Of a stretch of 64,000 nt of DNA, positions 20,939 through 32,184 are shown piece by piece. The notes under the pieces were generated by a model. It worked only from the letters and a program-made list of their open reading frames with translations, had not been told where the DNA came from and ran no database searches. Every line of letters starts with the position of its first letter. Within the stretch, counting starts at the first letter, position 1. Origin of the DNA: Argyresthia goedartella (Eukaryota; Arthropoda; Insecta; Lepidoptera; Argyresthiidae); NCBI GenBank assembly GCA_949825045.1, contig OX463822.1, positions 1,431,001 to 1,495,000 on the forward strand. The letters run 5' to 3'. A program made the translations under genes and the position numbers.

Positions 20939-22457
20939 CTAGCGAGGGCCCCCGGGGCCCCAATCTGCCTGTAACCGATCAGGTAGGCAGCTATACGCCA
21001 GAGGGTCCCATTGTACAAATGGCCCACGCGCCGGTTCCATTGCCACCCTACGACGCCCCCCGAAGGGGGTTGGGCGTGAATTCAACCGTGGCCGCTCCAT
21101 GAGCGGGGGGGACATCACATGCGACCGACGAGGACGAGGCGACGAGCGGGGCGACAACTGAGGCGGCGTCCGAACCGCACTCGCATAGCTCGAAGGTGTC
21201 CCATGCCACCCGCCCGTTACGGCCTGCTCAACACACCCAATGTCCCGCTGAGTCGGATGCTGAGTCGCAACCGAAAACTCAGGGCCCCCCATGTAATGAT
21301 CCTGCAGTGCAGTCCCTAGCCATGTGTGGCCCGAGGCACAGGAAACACCAGCTCCGCTGCTTGGCCATCCGGCGCCGTCCCTGAACCCTAAGTTCCCCGA
21401 ACTTATTGCAATTGGCCACAGCATGGCCAATCTGCCTACAACATGGGCAGGTCTCACCATGTGGGGTCAATTCACTCACAGTCCCATACGACTGCCGGTT
21501 GGTGCGGTCCTTCCTCGTCGGAGGGCCCCTACTCACAGCGCTCCCGGCAGCTCTCTGTGGCTCCGAAGGATGGGTGACCGTCAACCCCAAATTCTCTGCC
21601 CGTCGAGCCTCCTCTTCCAAAAATCCGACCAAGTCGGAGAAGGCGGGCAGGTCCTCGGCCGACCTCCCGTGAGACTGTTCGAAACGAGTCTGCACGTCAG
21701 CGGGTAGGCGGGAAAGTACAATGTACAACAGTAGGTACGACCATTCACCAACCGGAAGTCCAAGATTCTCTAGAGCCTTGGTGACGGACAACAATGGGTT
21801 CAAAACCTCCGTCTGTATGGCCACGACCTTGTTCACAACCGGGATGCTAAACAAACGGTTCAGTTGGGCATCGGCCAACCTCCGTTTGTTGTGGTAACGT
21901 CTGACCAACAATTGCCTGGCCGTCTCATAGTTACCCTCCGTAACTGTCAAATGAGCGACCAGCTCCCTAGACTCACCCCTCAATGCTGCCACCAGCTGAG
22001 CCATCTTGACAGACTTGGTAATGTCCGATCGCATGTGCACCAAACTGTCGAACAGATTGATGAAGCTCATCCATTCACCGGACACGCCGTCAAAGGTAGG
22101 CATAGTTATGGCAGGTAACCTGGACCCCGATCCCTGCTGCGGCAGAGGTGCTTCAATGTCACCATCATGGCTGGACTCGCGCTGTCTACGTATGTCCGCA
22201 GCCTTCTGCGTGATAGCAGCTGCCATCTCCATACATTGGTCGACATCCCCTATCAACCGTGACAGCCTGTCAGGTGCACAACCATCAACTGATTCCGCCT
22301 GCGCGGACAATGCGAGCACCCTATTGTAACGTTCCTTAACGTCCATAGACCGCTCCAATACCACATCATGCCTATCTAAACGGTCTATCAGACCGTGTGC
22401 GAAGGAAAACCATCTGAGTTCCTTAGAAACACCCTTCTGGATTTCAGATAACGACAT
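20939..22457 (-). pseudogene. gag: BEL/Pao copy 2 gag, frame-shifted near its 3' end
   Basis: The first 392 codons (22457 down to 21279) hold the DUF1759-type region (MPTFDGVSGEWMSFINLFDS) and two zinc knuckles, CPCCRQIGHAVANC and CFLCLGPHMARDC. The following part, including a short Pro/Arg-rich tail ending near 20939, continues in another frame (open over 20939-21460). So there is one frame shift at about 21280-21460. The start ATG at 22457 matches the position of the start in copy 1. Confidence 0.8.
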
Positions 22458-22980
22458 GATCGGAACGATACTTACTCACAATTTGCAGTAACTCAATTTT
22501 ATTGGACCCTCCAGTTTATAACCCAAACGAGGGAACCCTAAACTATAACTTAAACAATGTTGTTTTCCTTAAACAATAGGAACCGAGTTTTATATCTATA
22601 TAAATTCTGTAAATAACAATTTAGTTTCCCTTTATCATTATAACACACACAGATAGTCAATATTAGTTCAAGTTATAAATTGCTATAAACTGAAAACAAT
22701 GTAATAGCCTGCTATCAATAGATGTTACTACCTATGTTAACCAAAACATTCATTCAATAGCATTACTAGACCACTAATAGATTGACTAACTGGTTATTCA
22801 ATGCAAATTTCAATTCAATATCTGTCTGTCTACTACCAGCAATAGACCTATAGCTTACAATACTACCAATCTATGTGGATATAGGAACAACAACCAAGTT
22901 ACCTAACCGCCTATACCTACAGATTGATAGTCCCAAATTGTGCCTTCCTGGAGCCCTTGACGGCTGCAAATCTCAGGAAG

Positions 22981-22997
22981 CCACGCTCTAGCTACCA
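22981..22997 (-). promoter_or_regulatory. Primer-binding site of BEL/Pao copy 2
   Basis: Minus strand TGGTAGCTAGAGCGTGG, three bases inside the LTR that starts at 23001. It is nearly the same as the copy 1 site and is followed by the same downstream TTCC. It marks the LTR boundary. Confidence 0.65.
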
Positions 22998-23000
22998 AAA

Positions 23001-23600
23001 TGTTCAGGCTTCTCAGCACCTAATGACCTCGTAGGGGCCCATGAGCTACGAGGTAGCGTAACGATCAGGTGCCAAGAAGTGATGAACGTTGGCGATTCAC
23101 CGAGCTGAAGTTATGTGGGGTAGATCTAACCTGGTCTGTGCTTTGGTCCCGTCAACCTCCTGTCTCTCTGCAAGGCCCGGGTGCACCCTAGGCTCTTCTT
23201 GGTAGACAGGTTCTTCAGCCAACCAGGTATGACTGGCGGGCTAGCGTGGTGAGCACAGTGTCCAACACAGGTTATGTTTCTACTGGTAAATACAAATCGG
23301 GCACGAAAATCCGAACTTTATCTGGTTCGAGAGACAACAACACACTCAGCTATATTAACAATCCTGAGGGAATCCCGAATACATTCCAGATGCCCTGCGA
23401 TTTAATTTCAACACCCTAATCAAAACGCGTTTACATTGCGAGGGCTTTCGTCTGTCCGTCGTCAAAACTGCCAGGTTGACAGCTAACGTCAAATTAAAAA
23501 ATGTCCGTTCAGAAACCATCGATCGAATATCGATTTGGAATCGAACATATGATGTTTGTGTGCATTGAACAAGTAATGAAACTAACATTTTTCTGTTTAA
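23001..23600 (-). repeat. 5' LTR of BEL/Pao copy 2 (outer edge uncertain)
   Basis: Starts TGTTCAGG on the + strand beside the primer-binding site. With no partner LTR the outer end cannot be fixed; 23600 is a guess from typical LTR length. Confidence 0.5.
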
Positions 23601-25600
23601 GTCAAATAAGAAATTCTCTTCCACCTCTTGTGATATCAAGCTGAATTTCCGATGCTCGCTTAATTTGCTCTGTTTTTTGCTCGGGCAATGTAAGCATCCA
23701 ATTTAGATATAGCCACTGATAGCACAACTATAGTTTCTTCAGGATCAATGTTAGCCCTAGGGCTAATTGACCTTCGTTCATTATAGAACACCTCCTTTAG
23801 ATCCACCAAAATGTAACGTGATTTCTCTTTTTTTTTCTCGGTGCCAGAACCATCCAAGTAAATATAAAGAGCGCGCTCAAACTTCTTTGACCCATAGAGC
23901 TGAAGTCAGTGACGAGAGGTTGCCATTATGTTACCCGGATCCTTATTAACCAAAGTCCACAGCAAATACAACGCAATTAGTATCATATTGACGTTTAGTG
24001 TATATGAAAACTGTTAAATTTCCATAGTTTTCAGTTAACTTGTTTCTGAATTAGGGTCTTATTTGGGGCCTGTATCGGTTACCAATCAATTTAATTTTTC
24101 ATATCATAATATGCAATCTGCTGTCTAGACACTAAACAGACATCATCTTGTGCTGCTTTTACCGTTTCGATATCGAATGATCAATTTACTGTTTCGATAT
24201 CAAATGATCAGTTTAAAACTGCTTTCCTTTAAAGCATTTTTCCAATAGAATAGACAGCTGTTGCTGCTACGGTGATCAACATTACTAGTTATCAATATAA
24301 TGATCAGTTTAAAACTGACCGTTGTTTGTGACGATTTTAATATTAATATACTGGATAAGTGTCCGCTTAGTGATAAATTACAAAATTAGTTTTTGTGCTT
24401 TGATCAAAAAAAACTTTTTAATCAGCCAAAAAGAATTACAAGCTAATCTGCAACTTGCTTAGACAATGTTTTTTGTAACTGTGAACCTCAAAGCATGGCT
24501 ATATGTGACAAACTTAGCTCGGATCATTGAGGAGGAAAGCTTTGTGTTCCCATGTAAATTGACTAAAAACTCTCAGGAGTTTACTTACAGACCCATTACT
24601 ACCAACCATATGTTCGACAGTTTTCGGAAAGCATTGATAAGCAACTTAATTACTTACCGTTTGTTGGGAGTCCAGATGACCTTTGCAATTCCTTGTTCAA
24701 AGTGATTGAGAAAAAGTTTAATGATATATTTAAATATGAAACATGTAGAGGTAGCATCAAGGCGAGATTTGATGACTAGGCTACAACTGGTATTTATAAA
24801 AGCAGGAACAAATTGTAAGATTTATATTCACAAAGATGTATAAATGTCCATGATACTAAATTTTTTGATTAGATTAGATAGATAGACTAAAACAATATTC
24901 AAAGACAATCAAATATGTGTGCCTGAGTAGGAAAATTAAGCAAGCTGAAGACAAAATTAAAACAACATGGAAAATGATCAATACTGAAACTGGCAAAATT
25001 AAACCTCGGGACCGGAAATTTGTTCTAAATATAGTTCTAAAAGAAGTTCAGGTCTAGTGATAGGGCGCAATCTAGCCTGCATGGGCGGGGTAACTGATTC
25101 TGTAGGTGTTTAGTGATTATTGGACGTAGTGCCTGTGCGAGCTAGAATGCGCTTTATTGCCGCGCAGCGAGAGTAGCCATTTATTTAAATGTATTTGCGG
25201 AGTGATCTTTCTGTACGTAGTACTGGTAAGTATTCTGTGGCGCAGCTTTCAAAGGGCGCGCGAAGTGATGTTCCTTGAGAACTTGTCTATGACCTGCAAC
25301 TGATATCTATCGCAAGCACCACATTACAGTAATTGCTGTCCATACAATATATTTTATGATTTATTTTTTGAGTTCAATGATATTCGGCAAAACTAAACAT
25401 GAACATAAATAACTATGTCAAAGCTCAAACCCTATAGGTTTGAGCTTTGACATCAGTTTCCTCATAAAGTGTACCACAAGGTATGATGGATTGTGTTAGA
25501 GTGATGGGCTCGCTTCGCTCGCCTAATAATTCCTCACCGTGCCAGGGAATGCCTCCTCTCTATCCTCTTCAGAACCTCGGTACATATATTTGTAATTTGT
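23601..25600. other. Gene-free stretch
   Basis: No recognisable gene. A 65-codon open segment at 23660-23857 (minus) has a charged composition but no domain I know. A roughly 25-base tandem pair (TTTCGATATCGAATGATCA and a variant) lies at 24163-24215. A short inverted repeat is at 25415-25453. The rest is AT-rich. Confidence 0.4.
25415..25453. repeat. Short perfect inverted repeat, 5-base loop
   Basis: Arms 25415-25431 (ATGTCAAAGCTCAAACC) and 25437-25453 are exact reverse complements over 17 bases, with loop CTATA. No T-run follows, and nothing marks it as a transcription terminator. It sits in gene-free DNA. Confidence 0.85.
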
Positions 25601-25967
25601 AATTTATTAATTGTACTTCACTACTACACTACACAAAACAGACATTCAGATAACTTACAATAGAAAAAACATGTACAAAGGCGAGCTTATCTTATTATCT
25701 TAAAGGTGATGGTTGGGCGGGGGAAGACTGCGTACAAATACAAATACAAATACAAATATGTTTATTTTGCGTAAATATGGTCACAGTAGGTGGTAAAATA
25801 ACATTTAATCGGCACTGCATATCTAGCCACGTAGTGACATGCAAAATAGCACTAAGGTAGTGCAATACAATTCATAAATATTAACTAAAACAGGTCGGTG
25901 TTTACTAAGGGGATCTGTAGTTACTTAGTCAAACGAATTATTTAATTTATTTACTAAGTTTATACAT

Positions 25968-28910
25968 TTATAGATGAATTTTATTAACACGAGAGTTATA
26001 AAATTCTTTAATGTTATAATAGCATTTAGTAACCAACCATTTGCGTAATTTATATTTAAATACATTAAAAGGCATGTCATGTAGTTCTGTTGGTATGGCA
26101 TTAAATATTTGTATTGACATACAGTAACAGTTCCGTTTGAGTAGAGCTGTATGTGCTAACGGAAACGCTAACTTATTGGGATACCTGGTGTTGAAGTTAC
26201 ATACACTCGATGTCTTGGTGAAGATATCCATATTTTGTCTTACAAAGATACAAACTTCATAAATATATATTCCTGTTAGAGTAAAAAGATTTAATTTAAT
26301 AAAAAGGGGTCTGCATGATTCAATAGTGCTCTTTCCGCATATGGCTCGGATACATTTCTTTTGAATTAAAAACAGATTGTCGATATCTACCGAGTTTCCC
26401 CAAATAACTATACCATAACGTAAAGCAGATACTACATAGCCATGGTATGCCAGCATAGCAGATTCGTGTCCAGCAATGTTCACTAGCCTATAGAGCACAA
26501 ATACGAACCTGTTAATTTTTTTTATTATATTGTTTATGTGTGGCTTCCATGACAGCTGGGAATCAAGCGTTATACCTAAAAATTTCACTTCTGAGGATTC
26601 TTTTATTTCTGTGTTGTCATATTTGATGGATAAATTAATGTCAGGCCTTATTCTATTATAAAATGTCATATATGATGTTTTGTCAATATTTACGCATAAA
26701 TTATTTTTCTTTAACCATTGAACTATGTCTTTAATTGTATTATTTATGTCAATTTCAAAATTAGTTAGTTTTTAAAATTGTATTATGATCGATATATCAT
26801 CGGCAAATAACGTACATTGGTGATCTGTCACATCTGGAAGATCGTTAATGTAGAGGAGAAACAGTAGCGGTCCCAAGACGCTCCCCTGGGGTACGCCAAA
26901 TCGGTTTTCCCCCAGTTCCGATTGTGCAGCTTCCATTGGGCATTCTTTATTCAATTATGAAACTTCAACCTTTTGTGTTCGTCCTTTTAGATATGATTCT
27001 ATCCAATCGTACGCTGGGCCACGGATACCGTATTTTTTACATTTTGCTAACAGTATGCCATGGTGAACAAAATCAAATGCTTTTGTCATGTCGAAAAATA
27101 CTGTTATGGTTGGGATTTTCGAGTCAGTACTTTCCGCTAAAATTTTTACCATTTTAAAACATGCCAAAGTTGTTGATTTGCCCTTTTGGAATCCGTTTTG
27201 TTCATTCCTGATGATTTTGTATTTTGATACAAATCCTAACAGTCTACTATAAAAAATCTTTTCAAAAATTTTTGATAGGATTGGTACGAGTGTAACTGGT
27301 CGGTATTTACTCATATTTTCCTTATCATCTTTTTTAAATACTGGTTTTACAATTGATATTTTTAGTTCATCAGGGAAAATTCCTTCTTTCAACGATTTAT
27401 TCGCCAGGTATGTCAAAATTGGAGTCAGTTCATTTGCAGCATACTTAATGATTTTTGTATCAATTTCGTCATATCCTGTTGCATTCGTATTATTCAAGGA
27501 CTTTATGGTTTTAAATGTTTCTTGGTCACTACAGGGATTCAAAAATATAGTTGAATTTTGATTGCTAATATTTGAAAGTAAATTTTCATGTTGCTTGTCA
27601 GTTGTATTTAAATTAGTCATGTCTATAAAATAGTTATTAAAAGCTTCCGCTATGTCTTTTGCATTCTCAATAATATTGTCATTAACTTTAATCTTGTGTA
27701 TTTCACCTTTTACCGTCTCATTATTATTTTCATTTTTAATCAACTGCCATGCGTCTTTACAGATATTTTTTGAATTTTGAATTGATTTCGTATTATAGTT
27801 TTTTTTGTGAACATTCAATACATTTATGTAATATTTTGCTATAATTTTTGTATTTTAATTTGTTAGTCTCTGATTTTCGCCTGTAGTATACCAACCTTAA
27901 GGTTCTCTTTCTTATGCATGATCTTTTTAGTCCATTTGTCAACCTTTGAGTTTAACGTTCGGGGTTCTTTTATTTTGAATCCTATATTTTGGAAAGCACA
28001 ATTTGTATAATAGAGTGATGAGGTCATGGAATTCACCAAAACTATCTTTAAAAATTTGTGCGTTGTAAACATCTGACCATGAAAGGCTTTGGAGATAATC
28101 TCTGAATTTCGACCTATTCTCGAAACTGTAGTCTCTCCTGAATGTGAACCATTGCTTAGGGGGCAAATCCTGCCTTGATGTCTGGAAGGTTAGAACCTGG
28201 GCTGTATCGTGGTGAGAGATTCCCAAACTATGAGTTATTCCTTGAGCGCCTTTAATGTTACTAGCAATATGCTCAATGCAGGTGTTAATCCTAGTGGGGG
28301 TATTAATATGCAGTGACATGCCGTGGTTCTCCTGAATACTACGGAGCTTTCTTGCCCCTGGAGTGTCTTTAAGGGTATCTATGTTGAAGTCACCTGTAAT
28401 TATACCTTTTCTATTTTTAAGTTTATAGCGCAGTTTATAAAGTAAGAACTCTAGTTTGTCCAAAAAAACTTCATTGTCAGCTTTTGGTATTTTGTATAGG
28501 CAAACTATTATGCAGTTATACTCTGCGATCTCAACTGCGCAGCATTCGAAGAAAAACGGAATAGAGAGTTCATTTATCGATGTCAATTCACTTAATTCAA
28601 AATAGTTTCTACACAGAATACATACACCTCCACGGCTTTTTTCCCTACAGTACGATGACGATAAATTAAACCCTTTTATTTGTAAATTATTTTCGCATCC
28701 CTTCTTTATGTGAGTTTCTGATAGGCACAATAAGTCAATATAGTTATTAGTTTCTAAGAGCTCCTGTATTGCTATTTGGAGACAGTATTTTTTACTTTTG
28801 AATCCCCCCATATTTTGATGCATTATTTTTACTTCGGATTTATTCACGATAAAACTGTTTGGAGGAGGTATCAGGTTTGGGTCTGGTGTTGGACTTGCTT
28901 CGCATTTCAT
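25968..28910 (-). pseudogene. LINE ORF2: AP endonuclease and reverse transcriptase, disrupted
   Basis: The endonuclease (28910 down to 27939) shows HQNMGGF, LSETHI, GDFNID and ISHHD, the four catalytic blocks of the AP-endonuclease fold. The RT follows in separate open pieces. 27818-26955 has YRPVTLVPILSKIFEK, NGFQKGKSTTLA and FFDMTKAFD. 26954-26772 has [13 protein letters not shown] and the catalytic FADD. 26669-25968 has FLGITLDSQLSWKPH and the C-terminal block. An in-frame TAA lies at 26955-26957, and further breaks lie near 27900 and 26700. The start overlaps the ORF1 end by about 70 nt, as is common in these elements. Confidence 0.85.
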
Positions 28911-30183
28911 TAAAGTAAAAGGGAATTGTACCTTTCTTTAAAGGAATAGCGGTTACTAGGGGGGTGGTACCGGAGGAAGTGGCTGCAGTAGGGGTGGTTG
29001 TGGGAGGGCTTATAACGGTCGAATATGTGGGATGTGGTATGGTTTTATGACTAGTAATCACAGTTTTCGATTTGGTGTTTTGTTGTACTATTATTGCATT
29101 ATCATTCCCTAGTTTGCGTAAGTAGTCATCAATATTGATGCATATTTTTTTTTGTAATATTACTGTTGGCAATCTTTTTGTTGATTCTATAAATGTACAT
29201 GAGTGGAAATTTTTAACTATTAATTTAAGTCGCTGATTTAGTGCATATTCATTTAGATATTGGCTTACTGCTATTCCGAGAACCAGCACACGTATATTTA
29301 GATTTTGTACGGTCTTTAAAATAGCACTGAGTTCCACTGTCAACTTAGTTGGATTGTCATCATGTTGACCAAGAGAGAGCACGACTATGACTTCTCCATT
29401 CATTGTAGATGTGTCAATCATATCTGTGATCTCCTCAGCTGGGGCAAACGGTTTGATAAAGGAATGAATCTGGTACTTTTCCGAAACAGTTTTGATATTC
29501 GCAAGTTCTGAGGCAATCCCTTTACATTGTTTCCCACCATATATATATAAGTTCTTGCTTTTATTATTCTTTACGTTATTGTTTAAGCTTGGAATATTGT
29601 TTTTTCTGACCTCTTCTATTTTGTTAGTATCGTGAGAATTTTGCTGGTTGTTTAATGATTCTGGGTTGTCCTCCAATCGCAAATTATTTGCGTTGCTATG
29701 TGGTTTAGGCGTCGATGTAGTGCCTTCATTTTTCCCTTTTATGAATTGAGGAGAGCGGTCCCGGACCGGAGTTTGCGTCAAGGTATCATTCCCGTCGTCT
29801 TTGGTCAGAAACAGTCGGTTTGCTCGGATTTGTCGTTTTCGAGTCGTTGAAGATGTCAATTGTTTCTTAGTAGATGAAGATGTAGGGCACACTTGTATCT
29901 TTGTTAGGAGATCGATTTTGTTCTGCTGTTCATGGAGGATTTTCTTTATTGTGTTGTTTTCTTCTATTAAATCTTCTATTTCTCTGTCTGCACTTCTTAG
30001 TTTTGTTTGTAAGTTGTGTATGGTGCTTTTAAGCTCTTTTATGTCATCATTTTCTGTGCAGGAAGAAAGATCTGGAAGACTCGATTTTTTTATTGATGTT
30101 GGTGTGGATTCGAGCGAAGTAAAAATATTTTCATCTAAAGAATTATTTTTCGCATTCTTTTTTCTTAGCGTTATATGTTCCAT
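28840..30183 (-). CDS. LINE ORF1 protein with coiled coil and SGNH/esterase-like domain
   Basis: 447 codons, still open. It would be the RNA-binding/assembly partner of ORF2. Residues about 48-95 form a heptad-rich coiled coil (LKSTIHNLQTKLRSADREI onward). A basic Ser/Thr-rich linker follows. A domain at about 214-345 contains LYIYGGKQCKGIASEL and VIVVLSLGQHDDN, which resemble the blocks of an SGNH-hydrolase fold. Esterase-like ORF1 domains are known from CR1-group elements. The C-terminus is Thr/Pro-rich. The catalytic Ser of a true esterase is not obvious: the GDS position reads YGGK. So it is either an inactive relative or my domain call is loose. Confidence 0.7.
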   Translation of the reverse strand: MEHITLRKKNAKNNSLDENIFTSLESTPTSIKKSSLPDLSSCTENDDIKELKSTIHNLQTKLRSADREIEDLIEENNTIKKILHEQQNKIDLLTKIQVCPTSSSTKKQLTSSTTRKRQIRANRLFLTKDDGNDTLTQTPVRDRSPQFIKGKNEGTTSTPKPHSNANNLRLEDNPESLNNQQNSHDTNKIEEVRKNNIPSLNNNVKNNKSKNLYIYGGKQCKGIASELANIKTVSEKYQIHSFIKPFAPAEEITDMIDTSTMNGEVIVVLSLGQHDDNPTKLTVELSAILKTVQNLNIRVLVLGIAVSQYLNEYALNQRLKLIVKNFHSCTFIESTKRLPTVILQKKICINIDDYLRKLGNDNAIIVQQNTKSKTVITSHKTIPHPTYSTVISPPTTTPTAATSSGTTPLVTAIPLKKGTIPFYFNEMRSKSNTRPKPDTSSKQFYRE

Positions 30184-30239
30184 TTTGATTTTCCTATCGC
30201 ATTTGTCGCTTATAACGATGATAAAATGCTATTAAATTT

Positions 30240-30305
30240 AATTGGGTGAGGCTCGAACCTGAGATCCTTGCGTGAGAAGCGGGTGTGCTTCGTATACGCC
30301 ACCGT
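30240..30305 (-). repeat. tRNA-like segment
   Basis: Minus strand B-box-like CAGGTTCGAGCCTCACCC, preceded by an A-box-like GGTGGCGTATACGAAGC. It abuts the 5' end of the CR1-like element. No acceptor stem pairing. SINE head or tRNA pseudogene. Confidence 0.45.
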
Positions 30306-31137
30306 TGATGTTAGCAACAGCTGCGAAATTTATGTATTGCTTCAGTAGCTTTAGTTCCCACTAGCGACATCTAATTTCACTGCATTGTATTACATACCGT
30401 GTTTGTGTACTTTCGGTAGTAAGATACAATAAAACTCTATAAATATTAAGAGTAATATATACTACAAACAATATTATACTGATAACCCTAATTGCCAAAA
30501 ATAGACTGCATACACAATTACTTAAATACAACGTAATAATATGGCCTGAGATTTATTCTGATTAACCAGTACCCCAAATGACGACGCCCATCCACTAATA
30601 CCAGCCAAGTCGGCGTTCTACGCCTCCACAGCGGAATTTACATCATCAGCAGAGAAGTGATGATAGATCTGTGTACATTGTTGGTGAAATTTAGCTAGGT
30701 TTTGAAAACTAGTGAATTAAAAAAAGTTTGTAGGCATTACCACTCACAGTTGAGTTAAAAAACCATCTGAGACATTGAATTTTAATTGTGAACCATTAGA
30801 CACCCTAAAATGTTAGATACCTAATCATTGTTTGTTGCAAACATCACAGAAAATATTCTACGAGGAGCGGCTAGGCCAGCGCGCGACGCGACTCCGAGCC
30901 TAGCGAGCGGCAACGTAATCATAGAGTACCTTGTTATATATAAATATAAATGAAATCCTATCCCAGCCAGCAGCCGGGTTGACCGGTGGAACGTACCTAA
31001 ACTGCTAAGTGAGACCCCCTGGCTGCGCTTTCTGTTGTATGTCACCCCTCCCTCCCGCACCGCTCCACTACCGCATCCACTACTGGAACATAATCCATTT
31101 AGTACGGGAAATATTTGACTGCACTTCAATAATACTG

Positions 31138-31325
31138 ATTTGCACAGCAAATGTACTGATTTTCACAGCAAATATCAAGGCAAAATACTGCGGTAGCTTA
31201 GGTCCCCCATTATCCTTCGTATTAGGTTGAACATGTAACAACAACAAAAATACTTAAAACATAAAAAGTATTTTTGCTGATCCTTTTTTGCTGTGAAAAT
31301 CAGTATTTTTGCTGCGCGATTAAAT
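31138..31325 (+). mobile_element. Repeat family B, copy 2 (type 1 ends, hairpin deleted)
   Basis: Ends ACTGATTTTCACAGCAAA and TTTGCTGTGAAAATCAGTA are exact inverted copies over 18 bases, so this copy defines the type 1 termini best. The core lacks the GC-rich hairpin: AGCTTAGGT joins directly to CCCCCATTATCCTTCGTA. Confidence 0.75.
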
Positions 31326-31394
31326 ACTAGCCATTTAGTAATTGCAAGCAATTGTAAAATCTATGCTTGCGAATATAAATCAGTTTTGTCAAAA

Positions 31395-31600
31395 CATAAA
31401 CATTTACAAACAGGCACATACATTGCATCTGGCCCCACACTAGGATACCCTGTGCCGTGGGAACCAGAAACAGCGACGTCACACACATGTAAACATCCAA
31501 GACCGGGATATTCTTTTTCTGCATCCCCAGCCGGTGTTCGAACCCGGGACCTCTCGCGTGGTATCACAACGGCAGCGCCACAGAGGTCGTGTCAATGAGT
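31395..31600 (-). mobile_element. SINE family S, best-preserved copy
   Basis: Minus strand: a tRNA-like head with A-box-like TGGCGCTGCCGTTGTGATA and B-box GGGTTCGAACACC, then a body with GGTTCCCACGGCACAGGG and TATCCTAGTGTGGGGCCAGA. The head-to-body arrangement seen here links the tRNA-like part to the body found at four other places. Confidence 0.7.
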
Positions 31601-32029
31601 GTTGTTAGTTACTAGCATTTTAGTTTACTACCAACATTCATTGAATTTAATTTTCTTCGATGCTTGATTTGCCTGTTTATGACGCGTAATGACTGTATCT
31701 ACGTCAGTCATTACACATTCACTTAATGTATGCAATGTAACCTTTAAATCTAAGACGTTACGGAACGGGTTTTTTTATTGCATGGGGCACCCCGTTGTTA
31801 CGTTTTCCGGTAAAATTCCTTTCGTATCGAAAAAGAAACATGTGTGAAGTCACGTAGTCAAATAAAATTATTTCCTTTCTGTGATTTAATCGTTTCGGGT
31901 TCCGCAGCTCAATACTTAATATTCTTTCAGCGTCTGCCCGCGACTTCATCTGTGTGGACTTCCGAAATGTTATTTACCGGTGCACATAGTAAACTATACT
32001 ATCTTAATCCAAGGTAATATAACATGGCG

Positions 32030-32165
32030 TCACGTCTTTGCTCATACGGAGTGGCAGAGGCACAATTGCGTGACAGGGGGCTAGCTCATCGCCGCAGCTA
32101 TGGACTAATGAGGGGTTCCTCACGAAGTTTGCCATCATCGTTAGAACGTCCGTATAACGTTAAAG
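32030..32165 (+). repeat. Dispersed repeat family C
   Basis: Blocks GTGGCAGAGGCACAATTG and GACAGGGGGCTAGCTCATCG recur around 6605-6690, 42970-43030, 57955-58000 (reversed) and 61010-61110. No coding capacity. Class unknown. Confidence 0.5.
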
Positions 32166-32184
32166 TCAGCAGCAACTGAGTGAG

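Larger units (their letters stand above)
19673..23600 (-). mobile_element. BEL/Pao LTR retrotransposon, 3'-deleted (copy 2)
   Basis: Minus-strand element with a 5' LTR from 23001 rightwards, a primer-binding site at 22981-22997, a leader at 22458-22980, gag split over two frames (20939-22457) and pol broken off in the RT at about 19704. Related to copy 1 but a different family: protein identity is moderate and the LTRs are unrelated. The right boundary near 23600 is approximate because the second LTR is absent. Confidence 0.85.
25738..30235 (-). mobile_element. CR1-like non-LTR retrotransposon (LINE), degenerate
   Basis: Minus-strand element: ORF1 28840-30183, ORF2 25968-28910 with several breaks, and a 3' tail of short repeats (ACAAAT units on the + strand at 25738-25760). 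The ORF1 type, the AP-endonuclease plus RT organisation and the microsatellite tail fit the CR1 group. No target duplication was identified. The 5' end near 30235 is approximate. Confidence 0.8.

Noticed and set aside
23660..23857. A 65-codon charged minus-strand segment as a gene
   Set aside because: It has no domain, start context or neighbours that would support it; recorded only as an unexplained open segment in the gap entry.
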